A stretch of 39,213 nt of DNA from an uncultured bacterium (GTDB taxonomy: Bacteria > Bacteroidota > Bacteroidia > Chitinophagales > Chitinophagaceae). How positions within the stretch are numbered: the stretch's first letter is position 1; the number at the start of each line of letters is the position of its first letter. Both the position numbers and the translations under genes were made by a program. Of this stretch, positions 1 to 9,826 are shown piece after piece. The stretch is from positions 1 to 39,213 of the forward strand of contig CAILKQ010000103.1 of NCBI GenBank assembly GCA_903834825.1, given 5' to 3'. The notes beneath the pieces were generated by a model. That model searched no databases. It worked only from the letters and a program-made list of their open reading frames with translations, and was not told the origin of the DNA.

Positions 1-61
1 TGCAGAAAATATTAATTTTATAAATTACATATATTAAATTATCTTAATTTGTAAATTGTTG

Positions 62-91
62 AAAAAAAATAGGCCAGTTGTAAACCGGCCT
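62..91 (-). terminator. Rho-independent terminator downstream of gltD
   Basis: On the minus strand AGGCCGGTT-TAC-AACTGGCCT forms a 9-bp stem (one G-U) at 71-91, followed by a T run (A run 62-69 on +); lies 27 nt past the gltD stop. Confidence 0.85.
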
Positions 92-117
92 AGAGTATAA
101 AAATATATACTGTCAAT

Positions 118-1611
118 TTAGACGAGCAAGCTGCTGTCTTTTGATTCCAAATAGGATACTCCCATCAGGAACTCATCTACCTTTCTGGCACATTCTCGTC
201 CTTCACTGATGGCCCAAACAACCAAAGATTGACCTCTCCTCATGTCGCCGCAGGCGAAAATCTTTCCGATATTCGTTTTGAATTCTTTCTCCGTAGCCCT
301 TACATTACCCCTGTCATCCAGTTCAATATCCAGGGTGTCGAGTATGCCATCCTTTTCAGGTGCCACAAATCCCATTGCCAGCAATACCAGTTCACAAGGA
401 ATGATTTTTTCAGAACCAGGCCGCTCGGTAAACTTGCTGGGCTTTCCATCATCCGACTTCCATTCCAATTCAACTGTTTTCAGGGCTTTCAGGTTGCCAG
501 TTTCATCACCAATGAACTCTTTGGTGGCTACAGCCCACTGTCTATCGCAACCTTCCTCATGTGAGGAAGTTGTTTTCATTACCATGGGGTAGGTTGGCCA
601 GGGCATGATTGTGCTCCTGCTTTCAGGTGGCTTGGGCATCAGTTCGAACTGTGTGATGCTGGCTGCACCCTGCCTGTTGGAGGTGCCAACACAATCGCTT
701 CCAGTATCTCCACCGCCAATCACCACCACATGTTTGTCTTTTGCAGACAGGAGATGATCCACTACATTGCTTTCAATATTTTTTTTGGCCAGTGGATCAC
801 TACCCGCGACCAGCTTATTTTGTTGTTTGAGGAAATGCATGGCATGGTGCACACCATTCAATTCCCTTCCAGGAATCGGAAGGTCTCTAGGGATGGTGGA
901 TCCTCCAGCCAATACGATGGCATTGCAGTCTCTGGTGAGATCATTGATGCTGATGTTGACGCCTACATTGGCATTGCACTTGAAGACGATACCTTCTTCT
1001 TCCAACAAGTTAATCCTCCTGTCAATGACGTTTTTTTCCAGTTTAAAATCTGGAATACCATAGCGAAGCAGTCCTCCGGGCTTCTCATCACGCTCATACA
1101 CGGTTACCTGGTGGCCAGCCTGGTTCAATTGTGCTGCCGATGCAAGGCCAGCAGGGCCACTGCCAATCACCGCAATTTTTTTACCTGTGCGCAGTACCGG
1201 TACCCTGGGCTTTACATATCCTTTGTCAAAAGCTATTTCAATGATATGTTTCTCAATTTCTTCAATGCTGACTGGCGGTTGGTTGATGCCCAGTACACAA
1301 GAACTTTCACAAGGGGCCGGGCAAATCCTTCCTGTAAATTCCGGGAAATTATTGGTGGAGCTGAGTATCTCGTAGGCTTCTTGCCAGCTCTCCCGGTAAA
1401 CAGCATCGTTGAACTCTGGTATGATGTTTCCCAAAGGGCAGCCGCTGTGGCAGAAGGGGACGCCGCAGTTCATGCATCGCGCCGCTTGTTTGTTGAGCTC
1501 CTTCGGTTCGAAAGGTTGTATAAACTCATTGAAATGATGCACCCTTTCTGTCGCAGCTGTTTTCGGTGGACTGACCCTGGTATATTCCAAAAATCCTGTA
1601 GGCTTTCCCAT
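118..1611 (-). CDS. gltD: Glutamate synthase small subunit (NADPH)
   Basis: 497 aa; N-terminal Cys clusters MNCGVPFCHSGCPLGN and GRICPAPCESSCVLG, Rossmann motif GSGPAGLASA, GGGDTGSDC; adjacent to gltB. Confidence 0.96.
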   Translation of the reverse strand: MGKPTGFLEYTRVSPPKTAATERVHHFNEFIQPFEPKELNKQAARCMNCGVPFCHSGCPLGNIIPEFNDAVYRESWQEAYEILSSTNNFPEFTGRICPAPCESSCVLGINQPPVSIEEIEKHIIEIAFDKGYVKPRVPVLRTGKKIAVIGSGPAGLASAAQLNQAGHQVTVYERDEKPGGLLRYGIPDFKLEKNVIDRRINLLEEEGIVFKCNANVGVNISINDLTRDCNAIVLAGGSTIPRDLPIPGRELNGVHHAMHFLKQQNKLVAGSDPLAKKNIESNVVDHLLSAKDKHVVVIGGGDTGSDCVGTSNRQGAASITQFELMPKPPESRSTIMPWPTYPMVMKTTSSHEEGCDRQWAVATKEFIGDETGNLKALKTVELEWKSDDGKPSKFTERPGSEKIIPCELVLLAMGFVAPEKDGILDTLDIELDDRGNVRATEKEFKTNIGKIFACGDMRRGQSLVVWAISEGRECARKVDEFLMGVSYLESKDSSLLV

Positions 1612-1619
1612 TGATAATG

Positions 1620-4600
1620 TTATTTGATGGTTGCAGTTTTTCCGGCTTTTTTCATTTCCATCACTTTCTTGTAGTCGCGCGGATATACTTTTATGAATTG
1701 GTTTTTTTGATTGTCAAGATCGCTCAATATGAATTTTGCGACAGTGCTTCCCGTTGTTGTCAAATGCTCGCTGAGCAATGATTTCAATGTTTCCATGTCA
1801 TCATCACCCATAGGATCAAGGTCTACCATTTCCATGTTGCAGTTTTCACTGAATTGACCAAGGATGTCGTATACATAGGCGATGCCGCCACTCATGCCAG
1901 CTGCAAAATTTCTTCCAGTACTGCCGAGGACAACAACAGTGCCTCCGGTCATGTACTCACAACCATGGTCGCCAACACCTTCTACAACGGCTGTAGCGCC
2001 TGAATTCCTTACTGCAAAGCGTTCTCCTGCTTTACCACGGATAAAGGCTTTGCCTGAGGTAGCACCATAAAATGCCACATTCCCAATAACGATATTCTCT
2101 TCGGCCACAAATCCTGATTCCTTGTGTGGGTAAACAATCATCTTGGCGCCACTCAATCCCTTCCCGAAATAGTCATTGGCATCGCCTTCCAATTCCAGGG
2201 TTACGCCACAAGTATTGAAAGCACCAAAACTCTGTCCGGCAGTTCCTTTGAACTTCAGGTGAACGGTATCTTCGGGCAAACCGGCTGCACCGTATTTTTT
2301 GGTGATCTCATTGCTGAGCATGGTTCCTGTGGTTCTGTCCGTATTCTTGATCGGTGAGCTGATGAGCACCTTTTCCTGCTTTTCTAATGCAAGGGCTGCC
2401 ACCTCAATCAATTTCCAGTCGAGCACCCCGGCAATGCCATGGTCTTGTTCTTCCTGCTTATACAAACCGGTAAATGCATCTGCCGGCTCCTTGAAAAGGA
2501 TGGGAGATAGGTCGAGCTTGCTGTATTTCCAATGGTTGATGCCTTCCCTTACTTTCAACACATCTGATTGACCAACCATTTCCTCAATGGTGCTGTAGCC
2601 CAGTTCTGCCATGATTTCCCTCAGTTCCCTGGTGAGGAATTGAATGAAGTTGACAACATATTCCGCCGCTCCATTGAATCTTTTCCTGAGTTCAGGATCC
2701 TGTGTGGCAACGCCAACTGGGCAGGTATTGAGGTGACACTTGCGCATCATGATACAACCCTCTACTACCAACGCAGCCGTTGCCACGCCCCATTCTTCCG
2801 CACCCAAAAGTGTGGCAATGGCAATATCCCTTCCTGTTTTCATTTGTCCGTCTGCTTGTACAGTAACCCTGCTGCGCAACTTGTTTTTTACCAAGGTCTG
2901 GTGGGCCTCAGCCAATCCCATTTCCCAGGGCAATCCAGCATGCCTGATGGAGCTTACTGGCGAAGCACCGGTTCCACCATCATTGCCAGAAATCAGTACT
3001 ACATCTGCCTTGGCTTTAGCAACACCTGCTGCAATGGTTCCTACCCCGGCTTTGGATACCAGCTTTACGCTGATCCTGGCCTTTCTGTTGGCATTTTTCA
3101 AATCAAAGATCAGCTGTGCCAAATCTTCAATCGAATAAATATCATGGTGTGGCGGTGGAGAAATCAATCCTACGCCAGGTGTTGAATACCTTACCCTTCC
3201 AATCCAGTCATCTACCTTATGGCCTGGCAATTGTCCGCCCTCTCCGGGCTTGGCTCCCTGTGCCATCTTGATCTGCAATTCATCCGCTTCAGTCAGGTAT
3301 TGGCTTGTTACACCAAACCTGGCGGAGGCCACCTGTTTGATGGAAGAGCGCATAGAGTCTCCATTGGCCATTGGTTGGTAACGGATCTCGTCTTCGCCAC
3401 CTTCTCCGGTATTGCTTTTTCCACCCAGCCTGTTCATGGCAATGGCCAGTGTGGTATGGGCTTCCCATGAGATGGATCCGAAAGACATGGCTCCTGTCGC
3501 AAATCTTTTGTAGAGGTTTTCTGCTGGCTCAACTTCATCAATAGAAATGGAGGGCCTGAGCGGATTGAACTCAAAAAGACTTCTGAGGGTACATGCTTTT
3601 TCGCTTTGGTCGTTGACGAGCTTTGAATATTTTTTGAAAACGGAGTAGTCTCCGATGCGGGTTGAATGTTGCAGCAGATGGATGGTCTGTGGGTTGAAAA
3701 GATGGAATTCCCCCTTTCTTTTCCACTGATAAATTCCTCCAACAGGAAGCCTGTCTGACGGAATGCTTTTTTTGCTGAAGGCAAGGGAATGCTTGACCAG
3801 GGCTTCCCTGGCAATCTCATCGAGACCCATCCCTTCTATGCGGGAAACTGCACCTGTGAAACATTTGTCTACCACTTCTTTGTTGAGGCCAATGATTTCA
3901 AATATCTGGGCTCCTTGATAGGATTGGAGGGTGGATATGCCCATCTTGGAGAATACCTTCAACAAGCCGTCATTCACCGCTTTGATGTAATTTTTCTTCA
4001 GCAGTTCTGGATCAAGGTCTGTATCTATCTTGCCATGCAGGCGCATGTCGCGGATGGAAGACAATGCCAGGTAGGGGTTGATGGCAGTAGCACCAAATCC
4101 GATCAGGCAGGCAAAATGATGCACTTCCCAAACATCACCCGCTTCCACAATGATGCCCACCTTGCCCCTGTATCCCTTTCTGATCAGGTGGTGATGAACG
4201 GCAGCAGTGGAGAGCAATGAGGGGATAGGAGCATGGTCTGAGTCAATGGCCCTGTCTTGCAAAACCAGTACCTCAAATCCATCCTCCACGGCATCCACCG
4301 CATAGCGGCAAATCCGGTCCAGTGCTTTTTTCAAGGTTCCTGGCGTTCCATCTGCCCTGAAATAACATTGCAAGGTCTTGGCTTGGAAGATGCCTGTATC
4401 AATGCTTCGGATTTTTTCCAGGTCCTTGTTGGTTAGCACCGGGTGCTTGAGGGCAACGGTATGGCAGCTCAAGGGATCCTCGATCAGCATGTTTCCATTG
4501 TTTCCCACAAATGAAGCCAATGACATGACCAATCTTTCCCTGATCGGATCAATGGGAGGATTGGTCACCTGTGCAAACAGTTGTTTGAAATAGCTGCTCA

Positions 4601-6140
4601 GGTGTTGGGGTTGATCACTCAGGATGGCAAGTGGAACATCCGTACCCATTGAGCCAATTGGTTCCTTACCATCCAGGGCCATGGGGGCAATGATGTTGTC
4701 CAGTTCTTCTGAGCTGTAACCAAAGGCCTTTTGGTATTTGAATACCTGCTCGTGTTCCAGGTGGGTGAACATGACCCTTGGCTCAGGCAGTTCATTGAGC
4801 CTGATCTTGTATTTGTTGAGCCAGTCGCCATAGGGCTTTTGGCTGCAGATGCTTTTTTTGACTTCATCATCGCTGATGATCCGTCCTTCCTCAATGTCAA
4901 CAATGAACATTTTTCCAGGCTGTAGCCTTCCATTTTCAATGATCAAAGCAGGATCTACAGGAAGGGCGCCTGTTTCAGAGGCCATGATAACCCTATCGTC
5001 TGAAGTGACACAATACCTGGAGGGCCTCAGTCCATTTCTGTCCAGGGTGGCACCAATCATCCTGCCATCTGTAAAGGAGATGGACGCAGGTCCGTCCCAG
5101 GGTTCCATTATAGAAGCATGAAATTCATAGAAGGCTTTCTTTGCAGGATCCATGCTCTCGTTGCCATCCCAGGCTTCAGGGATCATCATCATCATGACTT
5201 GGGGCAACGACCGGCCGGTCATGGTGAGCAGTTCCATCATGTTGTCCAGGCTTGCTGAGTCGCTCTGGCTGCCTGATATCAACGGCAGCAACATGTCCAT
5301 TTCCTCTTTGGAGAAATAGGGTGATGTATACCCTTTTTCATTTGTTTTGATCCAGTTCAGGTTTCCTTGGAGGGTATTGATCTCTCCATTGTGGGCGATG
5401 AAGCGAAAAGGCTGGGCTAATTTCCAGGAAGGAAAGGTATTGGTGGCGAACCTGGAATGCACCAGACCGAGCGCACTGACAACCTTTTTGTTGTTGAGGT
5501 CTGGATAATAGGTTCTTACTTGCTTGCTTGTGAGCTGTCCTTTGTATACAATCACCTTGTAGGAGAGGGATGCAATATAAAACCCAATGGGATCCTTCTT
5601 GACGCTGTTGTTGATCAGGTGGCTTGAATAATTTCTCAAGACAAAAAGCTTTCTTTCGAAGGCCATCGGATCGGTGATATGGTCAGGGCAGGCAACGAAA
5701 ACCTGTTCTATTTCAGGCTCAACGGAACGGGCGGTAAAGCCAATATCTTCCGGATTGACAGGAACTTTTCTCCATGCAAGCACCTCAAGACCAAGCTCTT
5801 CTGCAGTTCTGCTAAAAATGTCCCTGCATTCTTCCCTGAGCCTGATTTCCCTGGGAAAGAAAACGGATCCAACCCCATAACGGCCAAAGGCAGGAAGATG
5901 AACCCCCATTTTGAGGCATTCATCAAAAAAGAAGGCATGGGGTGTTTGTATCAAGATACCGGCACCGTCTCCGGTATTGCTTTCGCATCCACAAGCACCC
6001 CTGTGTTCCATGTTTTCAAGAATGGTAAGGGCATCAGAAATGACTTGGTGATTTTTGTTCCCTTTGATGTTGGCTACAAAGCCAATGCCACATGAATCTC
6101 TTTCAAATTCAGGACGGTATAATCCCCGATTTCTTGCCAT
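1620..6140 (-). CDS. gltB: Glutamate synthase large subunit
   Basis: 1506 aa; N-terminal amidotransferase region ERDSCGIGF, synthase segment GEGGEDEIRY...KPGEGGQLPGHKV, MMRKCHLNTCPVGVATQ Fe-S motif, C-terminal GXGXG beta-helix region. Confidence 0.97.
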   Translation of the reverse strand: MARNRGLYRPEFERDSCGIGFVANIKGNKNHQVISDALTILENMEHRGACGCESNTGDGAGILIQTPHAFFFDECLKMGVHLPAFGRYGVGSVFFPREIRLREECRDIFSRTAEELGLEVLAWRKVPVNPEDIGFTARSVEPEIEQVFVACPDHITDPMAFERKLFVLRNYSSHLINNSVKKDPIGFYIASLSYKVIVYKGQLTSKQVRTYYPDLNNKKVVSALGLVHSRFATNTFPSWKLAQPFRFIAHNGEINTLQGNLNWIKTNEKGYTSPYFSKEEMDMLLPLISGSQSDSASLDNMMELLTMTGRSLPQVMMMMIPEAWDGNESMDPAKKAFYEFHASIMEPWDGPASISFTDGRMIGATLDRNGLRPSRYCVTSDDRVIMASETGALPVDPALIIENGRLQPGKMFIVDIEEGRIISDDEVKKSICSQKPYGDWLNKYKIRLNELPEPRVMFTHLEHEQVFKYQKAFGYSSEELDNIIAPMALDGKEPIGSMGTDVPLAILSDQPQHLSSYFKQLFAQVTNPPIDPIRERLVMSLASFVGNNGNMLIEDPLSCHTVALKHPVLTNKDLEKIRSIDTGIFQAKTLQCYFRADGTPGTLKKALDRICRYAVDAVEDGFEVLVLQDRAIDSDHAPIPSLLSTAAVHHHLIRKGYRGKVGIIVEAGDVWEVHHFACLIGFGATAINPYLALSSIRDMRLHGKIDTDLDPELLKKNYIKAVNDGLLKVFSKMGISTLQSYQGAQIFEIIGLNKEVVDKCFTGAVSRIEGMGLDEIAREALVKHSLAFSKKSIPSDRLPVGGIYQWKRKGEFHLFNPQTIHLLQHSTRIGDYSVFKKYSKLVNDQSEKACTLRSLFEFNPLRPSISIDEVEPAENLYKRFATGAMSFGSISWEAHTTLAIAMNRLGGKSNTGEGGEDEIRYQPMANGDSMRSSIKQVASARFGVTSQYLTEADELQIKMAQGAKPGEGGQLPGHKVDDWIGRVRYSTPGVGLISPPPHHDIYSIEDLAQLIFDLKNANRKARISVKLVSKAGVGTIAAGVAKAKADVVLISGNDGGTGASPVSSIRHAGLPWEMGLAEAHQTLVKNKLRSRVTVQADGQMKTGRDIAIATLLGAEEWGVATAALVVEGCIMMRKCHLNTCPVGVATQDPELRKRFNGAAEYVVNFIQFLTRELREIMAELGYSTIEEMVGQSDVLKVREGINHWKYSKLDLSPILFKEPADAFTGLYKQEEQDHGIAGVLDWKLIEVAALALEKQEKVLISSPIKNTDRTTGTMLSNEITKKYGAAGLPEDTVHLKFKGTAGQSFGAFNTCGVTLELEGDANDYFGKGLSGAKMIVYPHKESGFVAEENIVIGNVAFYGATSGKAFIRGKAGERFAVRNSGATAVVEGVGDHGCEYMTGGTVVVLGSTGRNFAAGMSGGIAYVYDILGQFSENCNMEMVDLDPMGDDDMETLKSLLSEHLTTTGSTVAKFILSDLDNQKNQFIKVYPRDYKKVMEMKKAGKTATIK

Positions 6141-6289
6141 AAGAAAGCAGTTTTTTGATAAAATCTATTTAATAGATCTTTTGGTTAAATAAAATCTAAG
6201 GTTGGGGGAAGCAGTCGTTTAAATTTACGACAAGTCACCCATTTTCTGAATAAAATGAAGAAAAAATCTAAAAAAAATCAGCACCTCAG

Positions 6290-9169
6290 CTATTCGGCAT
6301 AGCTGCTAACAGGCTCACAGGTACAGACAAGGTTCCTGTCTCCATAAGTATTGTTTACCCTTGCAATGCTGGGCCAGAACTTGTTGGTTCTGATCCTGTC
6401 TTCGGGGAAGGCTGCTTTTTCCCTTGAATAGGGTCTGTTCCATTCATTTCCACAGATGTTGGCCATGGTATGGGGCGCTCTTTTCAAGACATTGTCTTTT
6501 TTGTCGGCCAGACCCTCTTCAATTTCTCGGATCTCGTTCCTGATGCCAATCATGGCATCACAGAACCTGTCCAGCTCGGCCTTGTCTTCGCTTTCTGTTG
6601 GCTCTATCATGATGGTGCCGGGTACAGGGAAGCTTAGGGTTGGAGCATGAAATCCATAATCTATCAATCTCTTGGCAAGATCTTCTGCTTCAATGTCAGC
6701 AGATTTCTTGAAAGGCCTGAGGTCTACAATGAATTCATGTGCGCAGGTGCCGTTTTTTCCCAAATACAAGACATCATAATGCCCCATCAGTCTTGCCCTC
6801 ATGTAGTTGGCATTGAGGATGGCGTATTCGGTAGAGGCTTTCAAGCCATTTCCGCCAAGCATCCTTATATAGCCGTAGCTGATCAACAAAATGCTGGCAC
6901 TACCAAATGGTGCACCGCTGACGGCAGTATTTCCTTTGGTAATGTCGAGATCAGTTCCTGAAGTCTGGGTATGTCCTGGCAAGAATGGTGCCAAATGGGC
7001 TTTCACACAAATGGGTCCCATGCCAGGTCCGCCACCGCCGTGAGGAATGGCAAAGGTTTTGTGGAGGTTCAGGTGACAAACATCCGCACCAATCAGCCCC
7101 GGAGCTGTGAGCCCTACCTGGGCATTCATGTTGGCTCCGTCCATGTATACTTGGCCGCCATGTCCGTGGATAATGGAGGTAATGTCTTTCACTGTCTCTT
7201 CATATACACCATAGGTGCTGGGATAGGTGATCATGATGCCAGCGAGGTTGTCGCTGTGTTGAATGGCTTTTGCGTTGAGGTCCTCTACATCAATGTATCC
7301 ATTTTCCAGGGCTTTTACCACAACCACTTTCATGCCCGCCATCACCGCCGATGCGGGATTGGTGCCATGTGCGGAAATGGGTATCAGCATCACATTGCGG
7401 TGGCGGTCGCCGCGCGAGAGGTGGTATCCCCTGATGGCCAGGAGGCCTGCATATTCTCCCTGTGCTCCACTGTTGGGCTGAAGGCTGCAGGCATCAAAGC
7501 CGGTTACTTCACAGAGGTATTTTGAAAGCTCATCCAATACGAAATGGTATCCCTTTGTCTGTGCGGCTGGAGCAAAAGGATGAATCTGTCCCCAACAGGC
7601 CCAGCTCAAAGGCATCATTTCTGAAGCAGCGTTCAGTTTCATGGTGCAGCTTCCTAAAGAAATCATAGAGGTATTAAGTGATAAGTCTTTGTTTTCCAAT
7701 GACTTTATATACCTCATCATCTTGCTTTCACTGTGGTAGGTATTGAAAACAGGATGTTGTAAATAAGGTGAACTGCGTTTCATGCTTGCAGGGATATTGG
7801 GGAGCCCTGCTGATGCAGCAAAGTTCAAGGCAGTTTTTCCATCCTGATCAAAGCAGGAGAGCAATGCCATTACGTTGCTGGTATTGTTTGTTTCATCAAA
7901 GCTGATGCCCACCAAGGTGGGGTTGATCAGCCTTAGGTTGATGTTGTTTTCAGCAGCAGTTGCTACAATTTCCTCTGCTTTGTTGGTGATGATGGAAATG
8001 GTGTCGAAATAAGTTGATGACGCCAGTGTATAGCCGATGTTTTGTAGGGCAGCTGCTGCTGCATGGGCAAACATGCTCGTTCTGGTGGCAATATTTTTAA
8101 GGCCTTCCGCTCCATGGTAAACGGCATACATGGCAGCCATGTTGGCCAACAGTGCCTGGGCTGTACAAATATTGGAGGTGGCTTTCTCTCTTTTGATGTG
8201 CTGTTCACGGGTTTGGAGGGCCATGCGCAGGGCCCTGTTTCCGTCAGCATCAATGCTTACGCCGATGATCCGGCCCGGAATACTGCGTTTGAATTCATCT
8301 TTTGTGGCAAAGAAAGCTGCATGTGGGCCACCATATCCTAAAGGAACACCAAATCGCTGTGCTGAACCGCAGGCAGCATCCGCGCCGAGTTCGCCTGGCG
8401 GTGTGATGAGGGTAAGTGCCAGCAAGTCAGTGGTCATCACAACATATCCTCCAATTTCATGCACATGGTCGATAAAGCCTTTGTAGTCGTTCAATCCGCC
8501 GATATTGTTGGGGTATTGAACCAGTGCTCCGAAATATGAATTGTCTAATGTGCTGGTTGAGAATTCTCCTGTAACTATTTCAATACCAATTGGTAATGCT
8601 CTTGTGATTAGTAGGTCAAGCGTCTGTGGAAAGCAGTTTTGGTCTACAAAGAACTTTGGACGGTCGATGTGGTCCTGTTTGTTGAGGGCATTGAAAAACA
8701 TGGTCATGGCTTCAGCGGCTGCTGTAGATTCATCCAGCAAAGAGGCATTGGCAATCGGTAAACCTGTCAGTTCGCTGACCATGGTCTGGTAGTTCAGAAG
8801 GCTTTCCAGCCGCCCTTGGGCAATCTCTGCCTGGTAGGGGGTGTATTGGGTGTACCAACCTGGGTTTTCAAAAATATTCCTGAGGATGACGCTGGGAGTA
8901 TGGGTGCCGTAGTATCCTTGTCCAATAAAATTCTTGGCAACTATATTGGTTTCTCCAATAGCACGAATATGCTCAAGGTAATCAGCCTCACTCATGGCTG
9001 GGGGAACATTGAGCGCACTGTGGTTGACGATATTGGGCGGAACTGTTTTTTCCACCAGTGATGCAAGACTGGGCTCACCAATGGTGCTGAGCATTTCCTT
9101 TTCCTCACTGGCTGTAGTTCCTATATGCCTGGTGCTGAATTCGTTATCCTGCTGCGTCAAAAGATTCAT
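6290..9169 (-). CDS. gcvP: Glycine dehydrogenase (decarboxylating), fused P-protein
   Basis: 959 aa; STRHIGT N-terminus, PLP-lysine region NLHKTFAIPHGGGGPGMGP, MISLGSCTMKLNA. Confidence 0.97.
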   Translation of the reverse strand: MNLLTQQDNEFSTRHIGTTASEEKEMLSTIGEPSLASLVEKTVPPNIVNHSALNVPPAMSEADYLEHIRAIGETNIVAKNFIGQGYYGTHTPSVILRNIFENPGWYTQYTPYQAEIAQGRLESLLNYQTMVSELTGLPIANASLLDESTAAAEAMTMFFNALNKQDHIDRPKFFVDQNCFPQTLDLLITRALPIGIEIVTGEFSTSTLDNSYFGALVQYPNNIGGLNDYKGFIDHVHEIGGYVVMTTDLLALTLITPPGELGADAACGSAQRFGVPLGYGGPHAAFFATKDEFKRSIPGRIIGVSIDADGNRALRMALQTREQHIKREKATSNICTAQALLANMAAMYAVYHGAEGLKNIATRTSMFAHAAAAALQNIGYTLASSTYFDTISIITNKAEEIVATAAENNINLRLINPTLVGISFDETNNTSNVMALLSCFDQDGKTALNFAASAGLPNIPASMKRSSPYLQHPVFNTYHSESKMMRYIKSLENKDLSLNTSMISLGSCTMKLNAASEMMPLSWACWGQIHPFAPAAQTKGYHFVLDELSKYLCEVTGFDACSLQPNSGAQGEYAGLLAIRGYHLSRGDRHRNVMLIPISAHGTNPASAVMAGMKVVVVKALENGYIDVEDLNAKAIQHSDNLAGIMITYPSTYGVYEETVKDITSIIHGHGGQVYMDGANMNAQVGLTAPGLIGADVCHLNLHKTFAIPHGGGGPGMGPICVKAHLAPFLPGHTQTSGTDLDITKGNTAVSGAPFGSASILLISYGYIRMLGGNGLKASTEYAILNANYMRARLMGHYDVLYLGKNGTCAHEFIVDLRPFKKSADIEAEDLAKRLIDYGFHAPTLSFPVPGTIMIEPTESEDKAELDRFCDAMIGIRNEIREIEEGLADKKDNVLKRAPHTMANICGNEWNRPYSREKAAFPEDRIRTNKFWPSIARVNNTYGDRNLVCTCEPVSSYAE

Positions 9170-9224
9170 GGATGGGTCTTTATTCGTTAAAAATCAAAAT
9201 GAGATGCCGCAAATTGCTAAGGTG

Positions 9225-9232
9225 CAAATTTA
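9225..9232 (-). promoter_or_regulatory. Candidate -7 box for gcvP
   Basis: Plus-strand CAAATTTA = minus TAAATTTG, matching Bacteroidota TAnnTTTG, about 56 nt upstream of the gcvP ATG; no clear -33 TTTG. Confidence 0.4.
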
Positions 9233-9325
9233 ATCAGAAGCAGGCAGTATTTGAATACTTTGTAGACTAAAAAAACGGAATGTGGATTAAATGGTGAAAC
9301 AGTAGTTTGGCGTTGGTTTAGGTTT

Positions 9326-9333
9326 TACTTTTG
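9326..9333 (+). promoter_or_regulatory. Candidate -7 box for the YkgJ-type gene
   Basis: TACTTTTG matches TAnnTTTG; TTTG at 9306-9309 is 16 nt upstream. Only 4 nt separate the box from the ATG at 9338. Confidence 0.4.
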
Positions 9334-9337
9334 GGGG

Positions 9338-9823
9338 ATGGAGGATGAATTATTGATCAATTGGGAAAAGCAATCTTTGGCACATGCAAAAACCTACAAG
9401 GCCTACCTGCAACGGGTAAACAAAAACCAGGCATTGAAGGTGCTTCCCGCATTGCATGAGGAGGCCTTTGAAAAGGTGGATTGCCTGACCTGTGCCAATT
9501 GTTGCAAAAACTACTCCCCCCGTTTCAAAACGCCCGATATCAAAAGGATCAGCAAGGTCCTGGGAATGCGGGAAAGTATTTTTATTGATACGTATCTCAA
9601 CATTGATACAGACGGGGACTATGTGCTGAAAAGCAAGCCCTGCCCATTTCTTGGGTCAGATAACCATTGCTCCATTTATGAGGACAGGCCCTCTGATTGC
9701 AGAAGGTTTCCTTATACTGATGAGGATGTATTTGTCAAACGGCAGGCCCTTACGTTGAAGAACACATCGTTTTGCCCTGCCGCTTATGTAGTGATGGAAC
9801 GCCTGATGCAAGAAATAAAATAG
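9338..9823 (+). CDS. YkgJ-family cysteine cluster protein
   Basis: 161 aa; VDCLTCANCCKNY and CPFL...CSIYEDRPSDCRRFPY Cys pattern typical of the YkgJ/CxxCxxCC family. Confidence 0.88.
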   Translation: MEDELLINWEKQSLAHAKTYKAYLQRVNKNQALKVLPALHEEAFEKVDCLTCANCCKNYSPRFKTPDIKRISKVLGMRESIFIDTYLNIDTDGDYVLKSKPCPFLGSDNHCSIYEDRPSDCRRFPYTDEDVFVKRQALTLKNTSFCPAAYVVMERLMQEIK

Positions 9824-9826
9824 GCA

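Noticed and set aside
730-1614. 294-aa plus-strand ORF antisense to gltD
   Set aside because: Fully antisense to a confidently identified gltD; the protein has no recognisable domain. Shadow ORF.
2568-3185. 205-aa plus-strand ORF antisense to gltB, plus many smaller antisense ORFs
   Set aside because: Lies opposite conserved gltB coding sequence; composition looks like an antisense translation, with no motif.
3434-3820. Minus-strand ORFs in alternate frames inside gltB (also 4619-4939)
   Set aside because: Out-of-frame overlaps inside a large conserved gene; low-complexity translations.
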